Shown here piece by piece: positions 17,448 through 25,359 of a DNA stretch of 64,000 nucleotides (its first letter is position 1; each line of letters begins with the position of its first letter). The notes under the pieces were generated by a model. The model was not told the DNA's origin. It ran no database searches and saw nothing but the letters and a program-made list of their open reading frames with translations. The DNA lies in the NCBI GenBank assembly GCA_944388175.1, contig CALXHR010000007.1, positions 17,947 through 81,946 of the forward strand, read 5' to 3'. The stretch comes from an uncultured Gemmiger sp. Lineage in GTDB: Bacteria > Bacillota > Clostridia > Oscillospirales > Ruminococcaceae. Made by a program: the position numbers and the translations under genes.

Positions 17448-17477
17448 TGACATTTCCCCCCTGCTGTGATACGATAC
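17448..17477 (+). promoter_or_regulatory. Strong promoter of the pre-speA leader RNA
   Basis: TTGACA, 17 bases, TACGAT. It sits in an AT-rich stretch about 400 bases before the arginine decarboxylase start and has no protein gene directly behind it. Confidence 0.65.
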
Positions 17478-17841
17478 AGCCATATTTGAAAGACGAATCG
17501 AAACAGGAGTTTTTCAAAGCAATTTACCCAGGACTCCCCCCCTGCGGGGTCAAGGCCATACGGACAGCCGGGTCCACTGCCGCGCGGCAACTTGGGTTGC
17601 CTTATTGATTGAGTTAAAAGCTCAAATTTTATAAGTTGGTTCCTTTATAACCAGAAATTGCGTGCCTGCCACGCAGACTTGTGAAACGGTCAATAAGAGT
17701 AGTAAAAGTAGAATTGCTATATAGACTCTGGACACGATCCGCCTTGCTTTTGCCCGCCCGGCCCCTGTGGGGGCGCTGCGCGGGGCCCCTGTATGCATTG
17801 CGAACGCAAGCCTGCCTGTACGGCGGCTTGCGTTTTTTGTT
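17478..17841 (+). ncRNA. Candidate structured leader or small RNA ending in a terminator before speA
   Basis: About 360 bases with its own promoter and an intrinsic terminator at the end. Several local hairpins can be drawn: TTTGAAA/TTTCAAA, GGAC/GTCC, GGCAAC/GTTGCC, TTGAG/CTCAA, TGGTT/AACCA and TGCGTG/CACGCA. I find no open frame with a ribosome-binding site. It does not match the riboswitch, 6S, SRP, RNase P or tmRNA motifs I know. It could be a cis-acting attenuator of arginine decarboxylase or a free-standing small RNA. Confidence 0.45.
17803..17841 (+). terminator. Intrinsic terminator directly upstream of speA
   Basis: AACGCAAGCC and GGCTTGCGTT make a perfect 10-bp stem with a 12-base loop, followed by TTTTTTGTTT. 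It ends only 34 bases before the arginine decarboxylase start, so transcripts from upstream must read through it to express the operon. Confidence 0.85.
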
Positions 17842-17874
17842 TGGCGGGGCCACACCGAAGGGATGTGCAAAACC

Positions 17875-19341
17875 ATGAACGCAAACGAACGCCGCACCCG
17901 GCTGGACCAGCGGCGCGCGCCGATCCATGAAGCGCTGGAAAATTTCCGCCGCATGCGGGTGGTGCCGTTTGACGTGCCGGGCCACAAACACGGCCGCGGC
18001 AACCCCGAACTGACGGCCTTTTTGGGCCAGCAGTGCGTGGGGGTGGACGTCAACAGCATGAAACCGCTGGACAACCTCTGCCACCCGGTCTCGGTCATCC
18101 GCGAAGCGGAGGAACTGGCCGCCGACGCCTTTGGCGCGGCGCACGCCTTTTTGATGGTGGGCGGCACCACCAGCTCGGTACAAAGCATGGTGCTGGCCGC
18201 CTGCAAACGCGGGGATGAGATCATCCTGCCGCGCAACGTCCACCGCAGCGTGCTCAACGCGCTGGTGCTGTGCGGCGCGGTGCCGGTGTACGTCAACCCC
18301 GAGGTTGACCGCCGCCTGGGCATCAGCCTGGGCATGCGGCGCGAACAGGTGGCCAAAGCCATTGCCGAGCACCCCCGCGCCGTGGCGGTGCTTGTGAACA
18401 ACCCCACCTACTACGGCATCTGCAGCGACCTGCGCGCCATTGTGCGCATGGCGCACGACGCCGGCATGCTGTGCCTGGCCGACGAAGCTCACGGCACCCA
18501 CTTTTACTTTGGCGGCGGGCTGCCGGTCTCGGCCATGGAGGCCGGGGCCGATATGGCCGCGGTCTCGATGCACAAAAGCGGCGGCAGCCTGACGCAGTCC
18601 AGCCTGCTGCTGACCGGCCCCAACGTCCACGCCGGGTATGTGCGGCAGATCATCAACCTGACGCAGACGACCTCCGGCAGTTACCTGCTGATGTCCAGCC
18701 TGGATATTTCCCGCCGCAACCTGGCGCTGCGCGGGCGGCAGGTGTTCCACCAGGTGGCCGATATGGCCGAGTACGCGCGCGAGGAGATCAACGCCGTGGG
18801 CGGGTACTATGCCTTTGGCAAAGAACTGTGCAACGGCGACTCCATCTTTGACTTTGACACCACCAAGCTCAGCGTCCACACGCTGGACATTGGCCTGGCG
18901 GGCATCGAGGTCTACGATATCTTGCGCGACGAGTACGATATCCAGATCGAGTTCGGGGATATCGGCAACATTTTGGCCTACCTCTCGATGGGCGACCGCC
19001 CGCAGGAGCTGGAGCGCCTGGTCAGCGCCCTGGCCGAGATCAAGCGCCGCTACCGCACCGACGGCGCGGGCCTGCTCAGCCAGGAGTACATCGACCCCGA
19101 GGTCGTCGCCAGCCCGCAGCAGGCGTTCTACGCCGAAAAAGTCAGCCTGCCGCTGCGCCAGACCGAAGGGCGCGTGTGCAGCGAGTTCGTCATGTGCTAC
19201 CCGCCGGGCATCCCCATCCTGGCCCCGGGCGAGCGCATCACCGCCGAAATCCTCGATTATATCGAGTACGCCAAGGCCAAGGGCTGCAGCATGACCGGCC
19301 CCGAGGACCCCGATATCCTGCACCTGAACGTACTGGCGTGA
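17875..19341 (+). CDS. speA: Arginine decarboxylase-type PLP enzyme (Orn/Lys/Arg decarboxylase family)
   Basis: A 488-residue fold-type I PLP enzyme of the short, Bacillus SpeA-like Orn/Lys/Arg decarboxylase family. The N-terminal VPFDVPGHKHGRG is a family hallmark. GGTTSSVQSM binds the cofactor phosphate, DEAHGTHFYFG (about 203) carries the PLP-ring aspartate and SMHKSGGSLTQ (Lys about 234) forms the Schiff base. A C-terminal domain follows from about 390. Arginine is the likeliest substrate because an agmatinase-type enzyme is encoded two genes on; lysine or ornithine cannot be excluded. The ATG at 17875 lies 11 bases after GAAGGGA. First gene of the polyamine block. Confidence 0.88.
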   Translation: MNANERRTRLDQRRAPIHEALENFRRMRVVPFDVPGHKHGRGNPELTAFLGQQCVGVDVNSMKPLDNLCHPVSVIREAEELAADAFGAAHAFLMVGGTTSSVQSMVLAACKRGDEIILPRNVHRSVLNALVLCGAVPVYVNPEVDRRLGISLGMRREQVAKAIAEHPRAVAVLVNNPTYYGICSDLRAIVRMAHDAGMLCLADEAHGTHFYFGGGLPVSAMEAGADMAAVSMHKSGGSLTQSSLLLTGPNVHAGYVRQIINLTQTTSGSYLLMSSLDISRRNLALRGRQVFHQVADMAEYAREEINAVGGYYAFGKELCNGDSIFDFDTTKLSVHTLDIGLAGIEVYDILRDEYDIQIEFGDIGNILAYLSMGDRPQELERLVSALAEIKRRYRTDGAGLLSQEYIDPEVVASPQQAFYAEKVSLPLRQTEGRVCSEFVMCYPPGIPILAPGERITAEILDYIEYAKAKGCSMTGPEDPDILHLNVLA

Positions 19342-19699
19342 TGCCGCGTCTCAAAGAGGGCAACGCTCGCCTACGGCGGTGCCTAAGGCTCGTGTTTCCC
19401 CCTTTGGATCACGGGTTGCGGTGCCCGCATCGCGCAGCGCGCCTTGGGACGGCGCTTGCGCTCTGCGACCGCGTCCCCTGCTCCGCCTCGCTGCATCCGC
19501 CGCAGGCGGCGCTCGGCTCCGCAGCCCCTTCGACAAAATTTCACCCAAAACCGCGCACTCGGCCGCGAGGGCCTCGCACACAATTTTGGGCGAAATTTCC
19601 CTGTATGTGTCCCCGCCGTCGGCGCATGTCCGCCGCCGGGGACGGATTTGAAATGGCCCGCGGGAACGGACCGTTTTGCGAAAAACAGGAGGGCTTTTT
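19342..19699 (+). other. Intergenic region between speA and speE with a long inverted repeat
   Basis: No gene is seen. The DNA contains AAATTTCACCCAAAA (19536-19550) and TTTTGGGCGAAATTT (19584-19598), 15-base arms with one G-T pair around a GC-rich 33-base loop. No typical U-tract follows. It may be an RNA processing or stability structure, or a REP-like element. The speE ribosome-binding site CAGGAGGG closes the region. Confidence 0.6.
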
Positions 19700-20557
19700 A
19701 TGGAAATGTGGTTTTCGGAGTTTCACACCCCCGACGTCAAGCACAGCATCCGCGTGAACCGGCAGCTGTACAGCAAACAGAGCGAGTACCAGCGCATCGA
19801 CATCTTTGAAACGCCGGAGTTTGGCCGCGTGCTGACGCTGGACGGCAACGTCATGCTGACCGAGCGCGACGAGTTCATCTACGACGAGATGATTACCCAC
19901 GTGCCGATGTCGGTGCACCGCCAGGCCAAGGACATTCTGGTCATCGGCGCGGGCGACGGCGGCGTTGTGCGCGAACTGACGCGCTACGACCGCGTCGAGC
20001 GCGTCGACCTTGTCGAGATGGACCCCCAGGTCGTCGAAGCCTGCCGCGCCTACCTGCCCGGCAACGCCTGCCGCATGGACGACCGCCGCGTGCATATCTA
20101 TTTTGAGAACGCGCTCAAATTCATCCGCCGGTGCGAGGACGCGTACGACCTCATCATCGTCGATTCCTCCGACCCGTTCGGCCCGTCCGAAGGGTTGTTC
20201 ACGCGGGAATTTTACGGCAACTGCTTCAACGCCCTGCGCGCCGACGGCATCATGGTCAACCAGCAGGGCAGCCCCTTTTATGCCGAGGACGCCAGCGCCA
20301 TGCAGCGCAGCCACAAGCGCATTGCCAGCACCTTCCCCATCAGCCGGGTGTACCAGGCACACATCCCCACCTTTGCGGCGGGGTACTGGCTGTTTGGCTT
20401 TGCCAGCAAGAAATACCACCCCATCGACGACCTGGACGCCGCGGCGTGGAACGCGCTGAACCTGCGCACGCGCTACTACACCACGCGGCTGCACGTGGGC
20501 GCGTTTTACCTGCCCGCCTTTTTGGAAGAGATGCTGCGCGAAGTGGAGGACCGCTGA
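19700..20557 (+). CDS. speE: Spermidine synthase homologue (SpeE)
   Basis: A 285-residue polyamine aminopropyltransferase. It carries the nucleotide-binding motif VIGAGDGGVVREL near residue 81, the acidic LVEMDPQVVE (about 108) and the family hallmark DSSDPFGPSEGLF (about 154). An N-terminal beta-barrel-like region, WFSEFHTPDVKHSIRV, is typical of SpeE. The known reaction moves the aminopropyl group from decarboxylated SAM to putrescine. No speD (SAM decarboxylase) is encoded nearby, so the donor must come from elsewhere in the genome or the substrate differs. The ATG follows CAGGAGGG by 8 bases. The stop codon overlaps the next start (TGATG). Confidence 0.93.
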   Translation: MEMWFSEFHTPDVKHSIRVNRQLYSKQSEYQRIDIFETPEFGRVLTLDGNVMLTERDEFIYDEMITHVPMSVHRQAKDILVIGAGDGGVVRELTRYDRVERVDLVEMDPQVVEACRAYLPGNACRMDDRRVHIYFENALKFIRRCEDAYDLIIVDSSDPFGPSEGLFTREFYGNCFNALRADGIMVNQQGSPFYAEDASAMQRSHKRIASTFPISRVYQAHIPTFAAGYWLFGFASKKYHPIDDLDAAAWNALNLRTRYYTTRLHVGAFYLPAFLEEMLREVEDR

Positions 20558-21426
20558 TGCTGCCACGCAATGTAGAAAATTTCATTGGCTGCGACAGCGG
20601 CTACCGCGCCGCGCAGGTGGTGCTGTACGGCGCGCCGTTTGACTCCACCACCAGCTACCGCCCCGGCGCGCGGTTCGGCCCGGCGGCCATCCGGCACGAG
20701 AGCTACGGCCTTGAGACCTACAGCCCCTACCAGGACGCCGACCTGACCGACTGCGCCGTGTTTGACAGCGGCGACCTGGAACTGTGCTTTGGCAGCAGCG
20801 AGAGCGCGCTGGTCGATATCGAATCCCGCGCGGCGGAAATTTTGCGCGACGGCAAGTTCCCGCTGCTGCTGGGGGGCGAGCACCTCGTCACGCTGGGGGC
20901 GGTGCGCGCCGTGGCCGCCCGCTGGCCGGAGCTGCACATTGTCCACTTTGACGCCCACGCCGATCTGCGCGACGACTACCTGGGCGCCAAGCTCAGCCAC
21001 GCCTGCGTGCTGCGCCGCTGCCACGACCTGCTGGGCGACGGGCGCATCCACCAGTTCTGCATCCGCAGCGGCGACCGCGCGGAGTTTGCGTTCGCCGCCG
21101 CCCACACCGACCTGCACCGGTTTGATTTCAGCGGCCTGCCCGCGCTGACCCAGTGGCTGCGCGAAACGCAGGTGCCGGTGTACCTGACCGTCGACCTCGA
21201 CTGCCTGGACCCGGCGGTGTTCCCCGGCACCGGCACGCCGGAAGCCGGGGGCGTCAGCTTCCCGCAGCTGCTGGAAGCCATCCGCACCGTGGCGCAGGCG
21301 CGCCTGGTGGGCGCCGACCTCAACGAGCTGGCCCCCATGCTGGACGCCAGCGGGGCGTCGACCGCGACGGCCTGCAAAGTCCTGCGTGAGCTGCTGCTGG
21401 CCATCTGCCACCGCCGCCCGGCCTGA
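20557..21426 (+). CDS. speB: Agmatinase-type ureohydrolase (SpeB)
   Basis: A 289-residue arginase/agmatinase family enzyme that hydrolyses a guanidino group to urea. All manganese-binding motifs are visible: GGEHLVT (about 107), FDAHADLRDDY (about 130), and TVDLDCLDP with TGTPEAGG (about 209-230). SHACVLRR (about 147) sits where agmatinases have SHGxxxRR. It should convert agmatine from the upstream decarboxylase into putrescine. An alternative, given the downstream dehydrogenase and decarboxylase, is action on aminopropylagmatine to give spermidine directly. Its start overlaps the speE stop by one base, so it is translationally coupled. Confidence 0.93.
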   Translation: MLPRNVENFIGCDSGYRAAQVVLYGAPFDSTTSYRPGARFGPAAIRHESYGLETYSPYQDADLTDCAVFDSGDLELCFGSSESALVDIESRAAEILRDGKFPLLLGGEHLVTLGAVRAVAARWPELHIVHFDAHADLRDDYLGAKLSHACVLRRCHDLLGDGRIHQFCIRSGDRAEFAFAAAHTDLHRFDFSGLPALTQWLRETQVPVYLTVDLDCLDPAVFPGTGTPEAGGVSFPQLLEAIRTVAQARLVGADLNELAPMLDASGASTATACKVLRELLLAICHRRPA

Positions 21427-21433
21427 AACGCCG

Positions 21434-21462
21434 TTGCCACCGCGCCCCGCGTGTGGTATAAT
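21434..21462 (+). promoter_or_regulatory. Promoter of the cobalamin-riboswitch transcript
   Basis: TTGCCA, a 17-base spacer, and TATAAT (21457-21462) just after the speB stop codon. It gives the B12 uptake genes a start of transcription independent of the polyamine operon. Confidence 0.75.
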
Positions 21463-21489
21463 CAGCGGGTCAAAAACCGATACGCTCTT

Positions 21490-21640
21490 TGTTCCCAGCC
21501 GCGGGGGCGGCCGGCCTGGCCGGACGCCCACCGGGGAAGCAGGGTGAAAGCCCCTCACAGTCCCGCTACTGTTACAGTCAGATCGCCGGGCGGCCGGGAA
21601 GTACGTCCCCACGAGAGATGGGGAAGGGTACGCGCGCAAA
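21490..21640 (+). ncRNA. Cobalamin riboswitch
   Basis: The conserved core is visible: GGGGAAGCAGGGTGAAAGCC, then CACAGTCCCGCTACTGT at about 21557-21574, and a 3' half with GCCGGGAAG. These match the cobalamin riboswitch consensus (GGGAA..GGTGAAA..CC...CCCGCTACTGT). A GC-rich hairpin (GGCCCCCGCGGC/GCCGCAGGGGCC) with a downstream CCCTTTTACC follows and probably forms the off-state structure. Exact ends are approximate. Confidence 0.9.
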
Positions 21641-21642
21641 GT

Positions 21643-21692
21643 TGGCCCCCGCGGCATGGCCGCAGGGGCCGGCGGGCCACCCTTTTACCGTT
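21643..21692 (+). terminator. Expression platform hairpin of the cobalamin riboswitch
   Basis: GGCCCCCGCGGC, loop ATG, GCCGCAGGGGCC, followed some ten bases later by CCCTTTTACCGTTTTG. The hairpin is strong but the T-tract is not directly adjacent, so sequestration or imperfect termination are both possible. Confidence 0.55.
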
Positions 21693-21772
21693 TTGAAAAG
21701 GGCGGGTCCGTTTTTGCGCCGACTTTTCCACCGGCCGGTCCCCCGGCCCCACCTGCAAAGGAGCGTATCACC

Positions 21773-22177
21773 ATGCAAAACCAGACCCATAACCGCAAAA
21801 TCCTGTGGGCCGTCGTGGCCCTCGTCGTCGCCGTCGCGGCGGCGGCCGCCCTGTACTTTGCCTTTGGCCCCCAAGGCGCGGCCGGGCAAAAGACCATCAC
21901 CGTCGACGTCGTACAGCTCGACGGAGCCGAGACCGTGCACACCATCACCACCGAAGCCGAGTTCCTGCGCGGCGCGCTGGAACAGGAGGGTATCATCGCC
22001 GGCGAGGAGAGCGATTACGGCCTGTTTGTGACCACCGTCGACGGCGTGACCGCCGACGACAGCCTGGAACAGTGGTGGTGCTTTACCAAAGGCGGCGAGA
22101 GCCTGGCCACCGGCGTGGACAGCACCCCCATTGCCGACGGCGACACGTTTGAGATCACCCTGACCGAGGGGTATTGA
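21773..22177 (+). CDS. Membrane-anchored DUF4430 (transcobalamin C-terminal-like) protein, probable cobamide binding
   Basis: A 134-residue protein with one N-terminal membrane helix (about residues 9-31) and an outer domain of about 95 residues. The pattern, a beta-rich fold with DYGLFVTTVDGVTAD, then QWWCFTKGGE and GVDSTPIADGDTFEITL, is that of DUF4430, the small domain related to the C-terminal part of transcobalamin. The cobalamin riboswitch directly upstream makes B12 or cobamide capture the likely role. The start follows CAAAGGAGCG. It overlaps the next gene by one base (TGATG), which points to a joint function with the ECF component. Confidence 0.85.
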   Translation: MQNQTHNRKILWAVVALVVAVAAAAALYFAFGPQGAAGQKTITVDVVQLDGAETVHTITTEAEFLRGALEQEGIIAGEESDYGLFVTTVDGVTADDSLEQWWCFTKGGESLATGVDSTPIADGDTFEITLTEGY

Positions 22178-22680
22178 TGCGCCGCGCCGCCACGCTGCGC
22201 ATGGTACAGGCCGGGCTGATGGGCGCGCTGCTGTTCGTCTGCAAAGAGACGCTGGCCCCGCTGCCCGGCGAGCCGGTCACGCCGCTGATTATCCTCTACG
22301 CGCTGGAGTTCCCGACCGCCGCGCCGTGGGCCATCGCGGTGTTTGTGGCGCTGCAGTTCGTGCTGTACGGCTTTGGGCTGTGGAGCTGGATGTACCTGTA
22401 CATCTGGTACCTGCTGTACGCGCTGGCGCGCCGTCTGCGCGGCATGGACAGCGCCCCCGGCTGGGCGGCCGTGGCGGGGGCGTACGGGCTGGCGTTCGGC
22501 GCGCTGTGCGCGCCGGTGTACCTGTTCACGTCCGGCCCCGGCGGGGCGCTGGCCTGGTGGGTCGCCGGGCTGCCCACCGACATCGTGCACTGCCTGGGCA
22601 ATTTCGTCATCACCCTGCTTGCGTACCGGCCGCTGCGGCGCGCGCTGCGCCGCGTTGCCGGCAAAACCGGAAAATGGTAA
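22177..22680 (+). CDS. ECF transporter S component, probably for cobalamin
   Basis: A 167-residue, very hydrophobic protein with about five to six membrane helices. Size, the N-terminal basic start followed by ALMGALLFVCKETLA, and the helix pattern fit the substrate-binding S component of energy-coupling-factor importers. No EcfA or EcfT gene is nearby, so it would share a module encoded elsewhere (group II arrangement). The substrate is inferred from the cobalamin riboswitch and the coupled DUF4430 gene; the protein sequence alone does not prove it. It starts with ATG in a TGATG overlap with the upstream stop. Confidence 0.82.
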   Translation: MRRAATLRMVQAGLMGALLFVCKETLAPLPGEPVTPLIILYALEFPTAAPWAIAVFVALQFVLYGFGLWSWMYLYIWYLLYALARRLRGMDSAPGWAAVAGAYGLAFGALCAPVYLFTSGPGGALAWWVAGLPTDIVHCLGNFVITLLAYRPLRRALRRVAGKTGKW

Positions 22681-22739
22681 AAAATTAGGGTCCCCCGGGG
22701 CGCACCCCCGGCCCACCTGCAAAAAAAGGAGCGTTCGTT

Positions 22740-23999
22740 ATGAGCAAAGTTCTCGTCATCGGCTGCGGCGGCGTGGCCAGCGTCGCCATCCACAAATGCT
22801 GCCAGGCCAGCGAAGTGTTTACCGAGCTGTGCATCGCCAGCCGCACCAAGTCCAAATGCGACGCGCTGGCGGCCAAGCTGGCCCCCACCACCAAAACCAA
22901 ACTCACCACCGCGCAGGTCGACGCCGACGACGTGGACCAGCTCATCGCCCTCATCAAGGGGTACGGGCCGGACCTTGTCATGAACATTGCCCTGCCCTAC
23001 CAGGACCTGACGATCATGGACGCCTGCCTGGCGTGCGGCGTCAACTACATGGACACCGCCAACTACGAGCCGGAAAACACTGACGACCCCGCCTGGCGCG
23101 CCGTGTACGAGAAACGCTGCAAAGAGGAAGGTTTTTCGGCCTACTTTGACTATTCCTGGCAGTGGGCGTACAAGAAAAAGTTCGAGGATGCCGGCCTGAC
23201 GGCGCTGCTGGGCTGCGGGTTTGACCCCGGCGTGACCCAGGCGTACTGCGCCTACGCCGCCAAGCATGAGTTCGACACCATCGACACCATCGACATTTTG
23301 GACTGCAACGGCGGCGACCACGGCTACGCCTTTGCCACCAACTTCAACCCCGAGATCAACCTGCGCGAAGTCAGCGCCCCCGGCAGCTATATGCAAAACG
23401 GCCGCTGGGTCGAGGTCCCGGCCATGAGCATCAAGCGCGAGTACGACTTTGACCAGGTCGGCCGCAAGGATATGTACCTGCTCCACCATGAGGAGATCGA
23501 GTCGCTGGGCAAAAACTTCCCCGGCGTCAAGCGCATCCGCTTCTTTATGACGTTCGGGCAGAGCTACCTCGACCACATGCGCTGCCTGGAGGACGTCGGC
23601 ATGCTGTCCACCACGCCCATCGAGTACAACGGCCAGCAGATCGTGCCCATCCAGTTCCTCAAAGCGCTGCTGCCGGACCCCGCCAGCCTGGGCCCGCGCA
23701 CCAAGGGCAAGACCAACATCGGCTGCATCTTTACCGGCACCAAGGACGGCCAGCCCAAGACCTGGTACATCTATAACGTCTGCGACCACGAAGCCTGCTA
23801 CCGCGAGGTCGGCAGCCAGGCTATCAGCTACACTACCGGCGTGCCGGCCATGTGTGGCGCGCTGATGCTGCTGACCGGGAAATGGAACCAGCCCGGCGTC
23901 TATACCGTTGAGGAGTTCGACCCCGACCCGTTCCTGGACGCGCTGGACCAGTACGGCCTGCCGCGCAGCGTCAACGCCGCCCCGGCGCTGGTGGACTGA
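22740..23999 (+). CDS. Carboxy(nor)spermidine dehydrogenase, saccharopine dehydrogenase family
   Basis: A 419-residue NAD(P)-dependent enzyme. The Rossmann motif VLVIGCGGVASVAIHKC is at the N-terminus, CNGGDHGYAF near 190 and the family ending ELxxFDPDPFLDAL-like at the C-terminus. It belongs to the saccharopine dehydrogenase-like group that makes carboxyspermidine or carboxynorspermidine by reductive condensation of aspartate semialdehyde with putrescine or diaminopropane. The decarboxylase that acts next is encoded directly downstream with a one-base overlap. The start ATG follows AAAAAAGGAGCG. There is no clear terminator after the B12 gene, so read-through from the riboswitch transcript is possible. 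Confidence 0.93.
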   Translation: MSKVLVIGCGGVASVAIHKCCQASEVFTELCIASRTKSKCDALAAKLAPTTKTKLTTAQVDADDVDQLIALIKGYGPDLVMNIALPYQDLTIMDACLACGVNYMDTANYEPENTDDPAWRAVYEKRCKEEGFSAYFDYSWQWAYKKKFEDAGLTALLGCGFDPGVTQAYCAYAAKHEFDTIDTIDILDCNGGDHGYAFATNFNPEINLREVSAPGSYMQNGRWVEVPAMSIKREYDFDQVGRKDMYLLHHEEIESLGKNFPGVKRIRFFMTFGQSYLDHMRCLEDVGMLSTTPIEYNGQQIVPIQFLKALLPDPASLGPRTKGKTNIGCIFTGTKDGQPKTWYIYNVCDHEACYREVGSQAISYTTGVPAMCGALMLLTGKWNQPGVYTVEEFDPDPFLDALDQYGLPRSVNAAPALVD

Positions 24000-25207
24000 T
24001 GCCCGCGCCCGACACCCGCGCGCCGTTTGCGGCGCTGGGGGGCGTGCTGCCGCCGACGCTGGCCGCCCTGCCCACACCCTGCTACCTGCTGGACGAGGGC
24101 GCGCTGGCCCGCAACGCCGAAGTTCTGGGCGCGCTGGCGCAGCGCACCGGCTGCAAGGTGCTGCTGGCGCAAAAAGCCTTCAGCAACTACGACCTCTACC
24201 CGCTGCTGGCCCCGCACCTGGCGGGCACCGAAGCCAGCGGCCTGTATGAGGCGCGCCTGGGCGCCGAGGAGATGCCCGGCAAGGAGGTCCACGTCTTTTG
24301 CGCGGCCTACCGCGCCGACGAAATGCCGGAACTGCTGCGCTGGGCCGACCACATCGTGTTCAACTCGCCGGCGCAGCTGGCGGCGTTTGGCCCGGCGGCC
24401 CAAGCCGCGGGCAAAAGCGTGGGCCTGCGCATAAACCCCGAGTGCTCGACGCAAAAGGGCCACGCCCTCTACGACCCCTGCGCCCCCGGCAGCCGCCTGG
24501 GCACCACCCGCGCCCAGTGGGACGCCGCGCTGGCGGCGAACCCCGCCCTGCCGGACCTGCTGGACGGGCTGCACTTCCACACCCTGTGCGAGCAGGACGC
24601 CGACGCGCTGGCCGTGACGCTGGACGCCGTGGCCGAAACCTTCGGCGACCTGCTGCCGCGGATGCAGTGGCTCAACCTGGGCGGCGGGCACCACATCACC
24701 CGCCCCGGCTACGACCTGGCGCTGCTGGAACGCTGCATCGCCCGCGCGCAGCGCGCCTGGGGCGTGCAGGTCTACCTGGAACCGGGCGAAGCCTGCGCCC
24801 TCAACGCCGGGTACCTGCTGGCGCGCGTGCTGGACGTCGTACAAAACGGCGATACCACCATTGCCATTTTGGACGCCAGCGCGGCCTGCCACATGCCCGA
24901 TGTGCTGGAAATGCCCTACCGCCCGCCGTTGCTGGGCGCGAGCGAACCCGGCGAAAAACCGTACACCGTGCGCCTGGCCGGGCCAACCTGCCTGGCGGGG
25001 GACGTCATCGGCGACTACAGCTTTGCCGCGCCACCCGCTGTGGGCGATTTGCTGGCGTTTGGCGATATGGCCATCTACACCACCTGCAAAAACAACACTT
25101 TCAACGGTATGCCGCTGCCCGCCATCTGGGCGCGGGATGCCGCGGGCAGCTGCCGCGAACTGGTGCGGTTCGGCTACGCCGACTTCAAGCGCCGCCTGGG
25201 CAGCTGA
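23999..25207 (+). CDS. nspC: Carboxy(nor)spermidine decarboxylase NspC
   Basis: A 402-residue fold-type III (alanine-racemase-like barrel) PLP decarboxylase. The Schiff-base lysine is in LLAQKAFSNYD (about 59), and TEASGLYEARLG follows. HFHTLCEQ (about 190) and GGGHHITRPGYD (about 228) line the cofactor pocket. EPGEACALNAGY binds phosphate and DASAACHMPDV carries the other active-site Cys. It decarboxylates carboxyspermidine/carboxynorspermidine to the free triamine. The start overlaps the dehydrogenase stop (TGATG), so product channelling or equal expression is likely. Last gene of the polyamine block; a terminator follows. Confidence 0.95.
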   Translation: MPAPDTRAPFAALGGVLPPTLAALPTPCYLLDEGALARNAEVLGALAQRTGCKVLLAQKAFSNYDLYPLLAPHLAGTEASGLYEARLGAEEMPGKEVHVFCAAYRADEMPELLRWADHIVFNSPAQLAAFGPAAQAAGKSVGLRINPECSTQKGHALYDPCAPGSRLGTTRAQWDAALAANPALPDLLDGLHFHTLCEQDADALAVTLDAVAETFGDLLPRMQWLNLGGGHHITRPGYDLALLERCIARAQRAWGVQVYLEPGEACALNAGYLLARVLDVVQNGDTTIAILDASAACHMPDVLEMPYRPPLLGASEPGEKPYTVRLAGPTCLAGDVIGDYSFAAPPAVGDLLAFGDMAIYTTCKNNTFNGMPLPAIWARDAAGSCRELVRFGYADFKRRLGS

Positions 25208-25231
25208 CGCCCTGCCTTTTTGCCCAAAACC

Positions 25232-25275
25232 AGACGCCGGGCCTTGTGCACTATGCACAGGGCCCGGCGTTTGCC
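25232..25275 (+). terminator. Terminator after nspC
   Basis: ACGCCGGGCC, with an inner TGTGCA-TGCACA helix, closes with GGGCCCGGCGT followed by TTGCC. Strong hairpin with a short T-tract. Confidence 0.75.
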
Positions 25276-25296
25276 TGCGCTGCGGGCCGCGGCCGC

Positions 25297-25325
25297 TTAA
25301 CACCGCGCGCCAAACGTGGTATACT
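25297..25325 (+). promoter_or_regulatory. Promoter of the MATE exporter gene
   Basis: TTAACA (25297-25302), 17-base spacer, TATACT (25320-25325). The start codon is 35 bases downstream. Confidence 0.75.
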
Positions 25326-25359
25326 GGGGAAAACCAACCACAGAAAGGGGCATACCGGT

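Noticed and set aside
17478-17841. tmRNA, RNase P RNA, 6S RNA or SRP RNA
   Set aside because: The conserved core sequences of these RNAs were looked for and not found; there is no CCA end and no P4-type motif.
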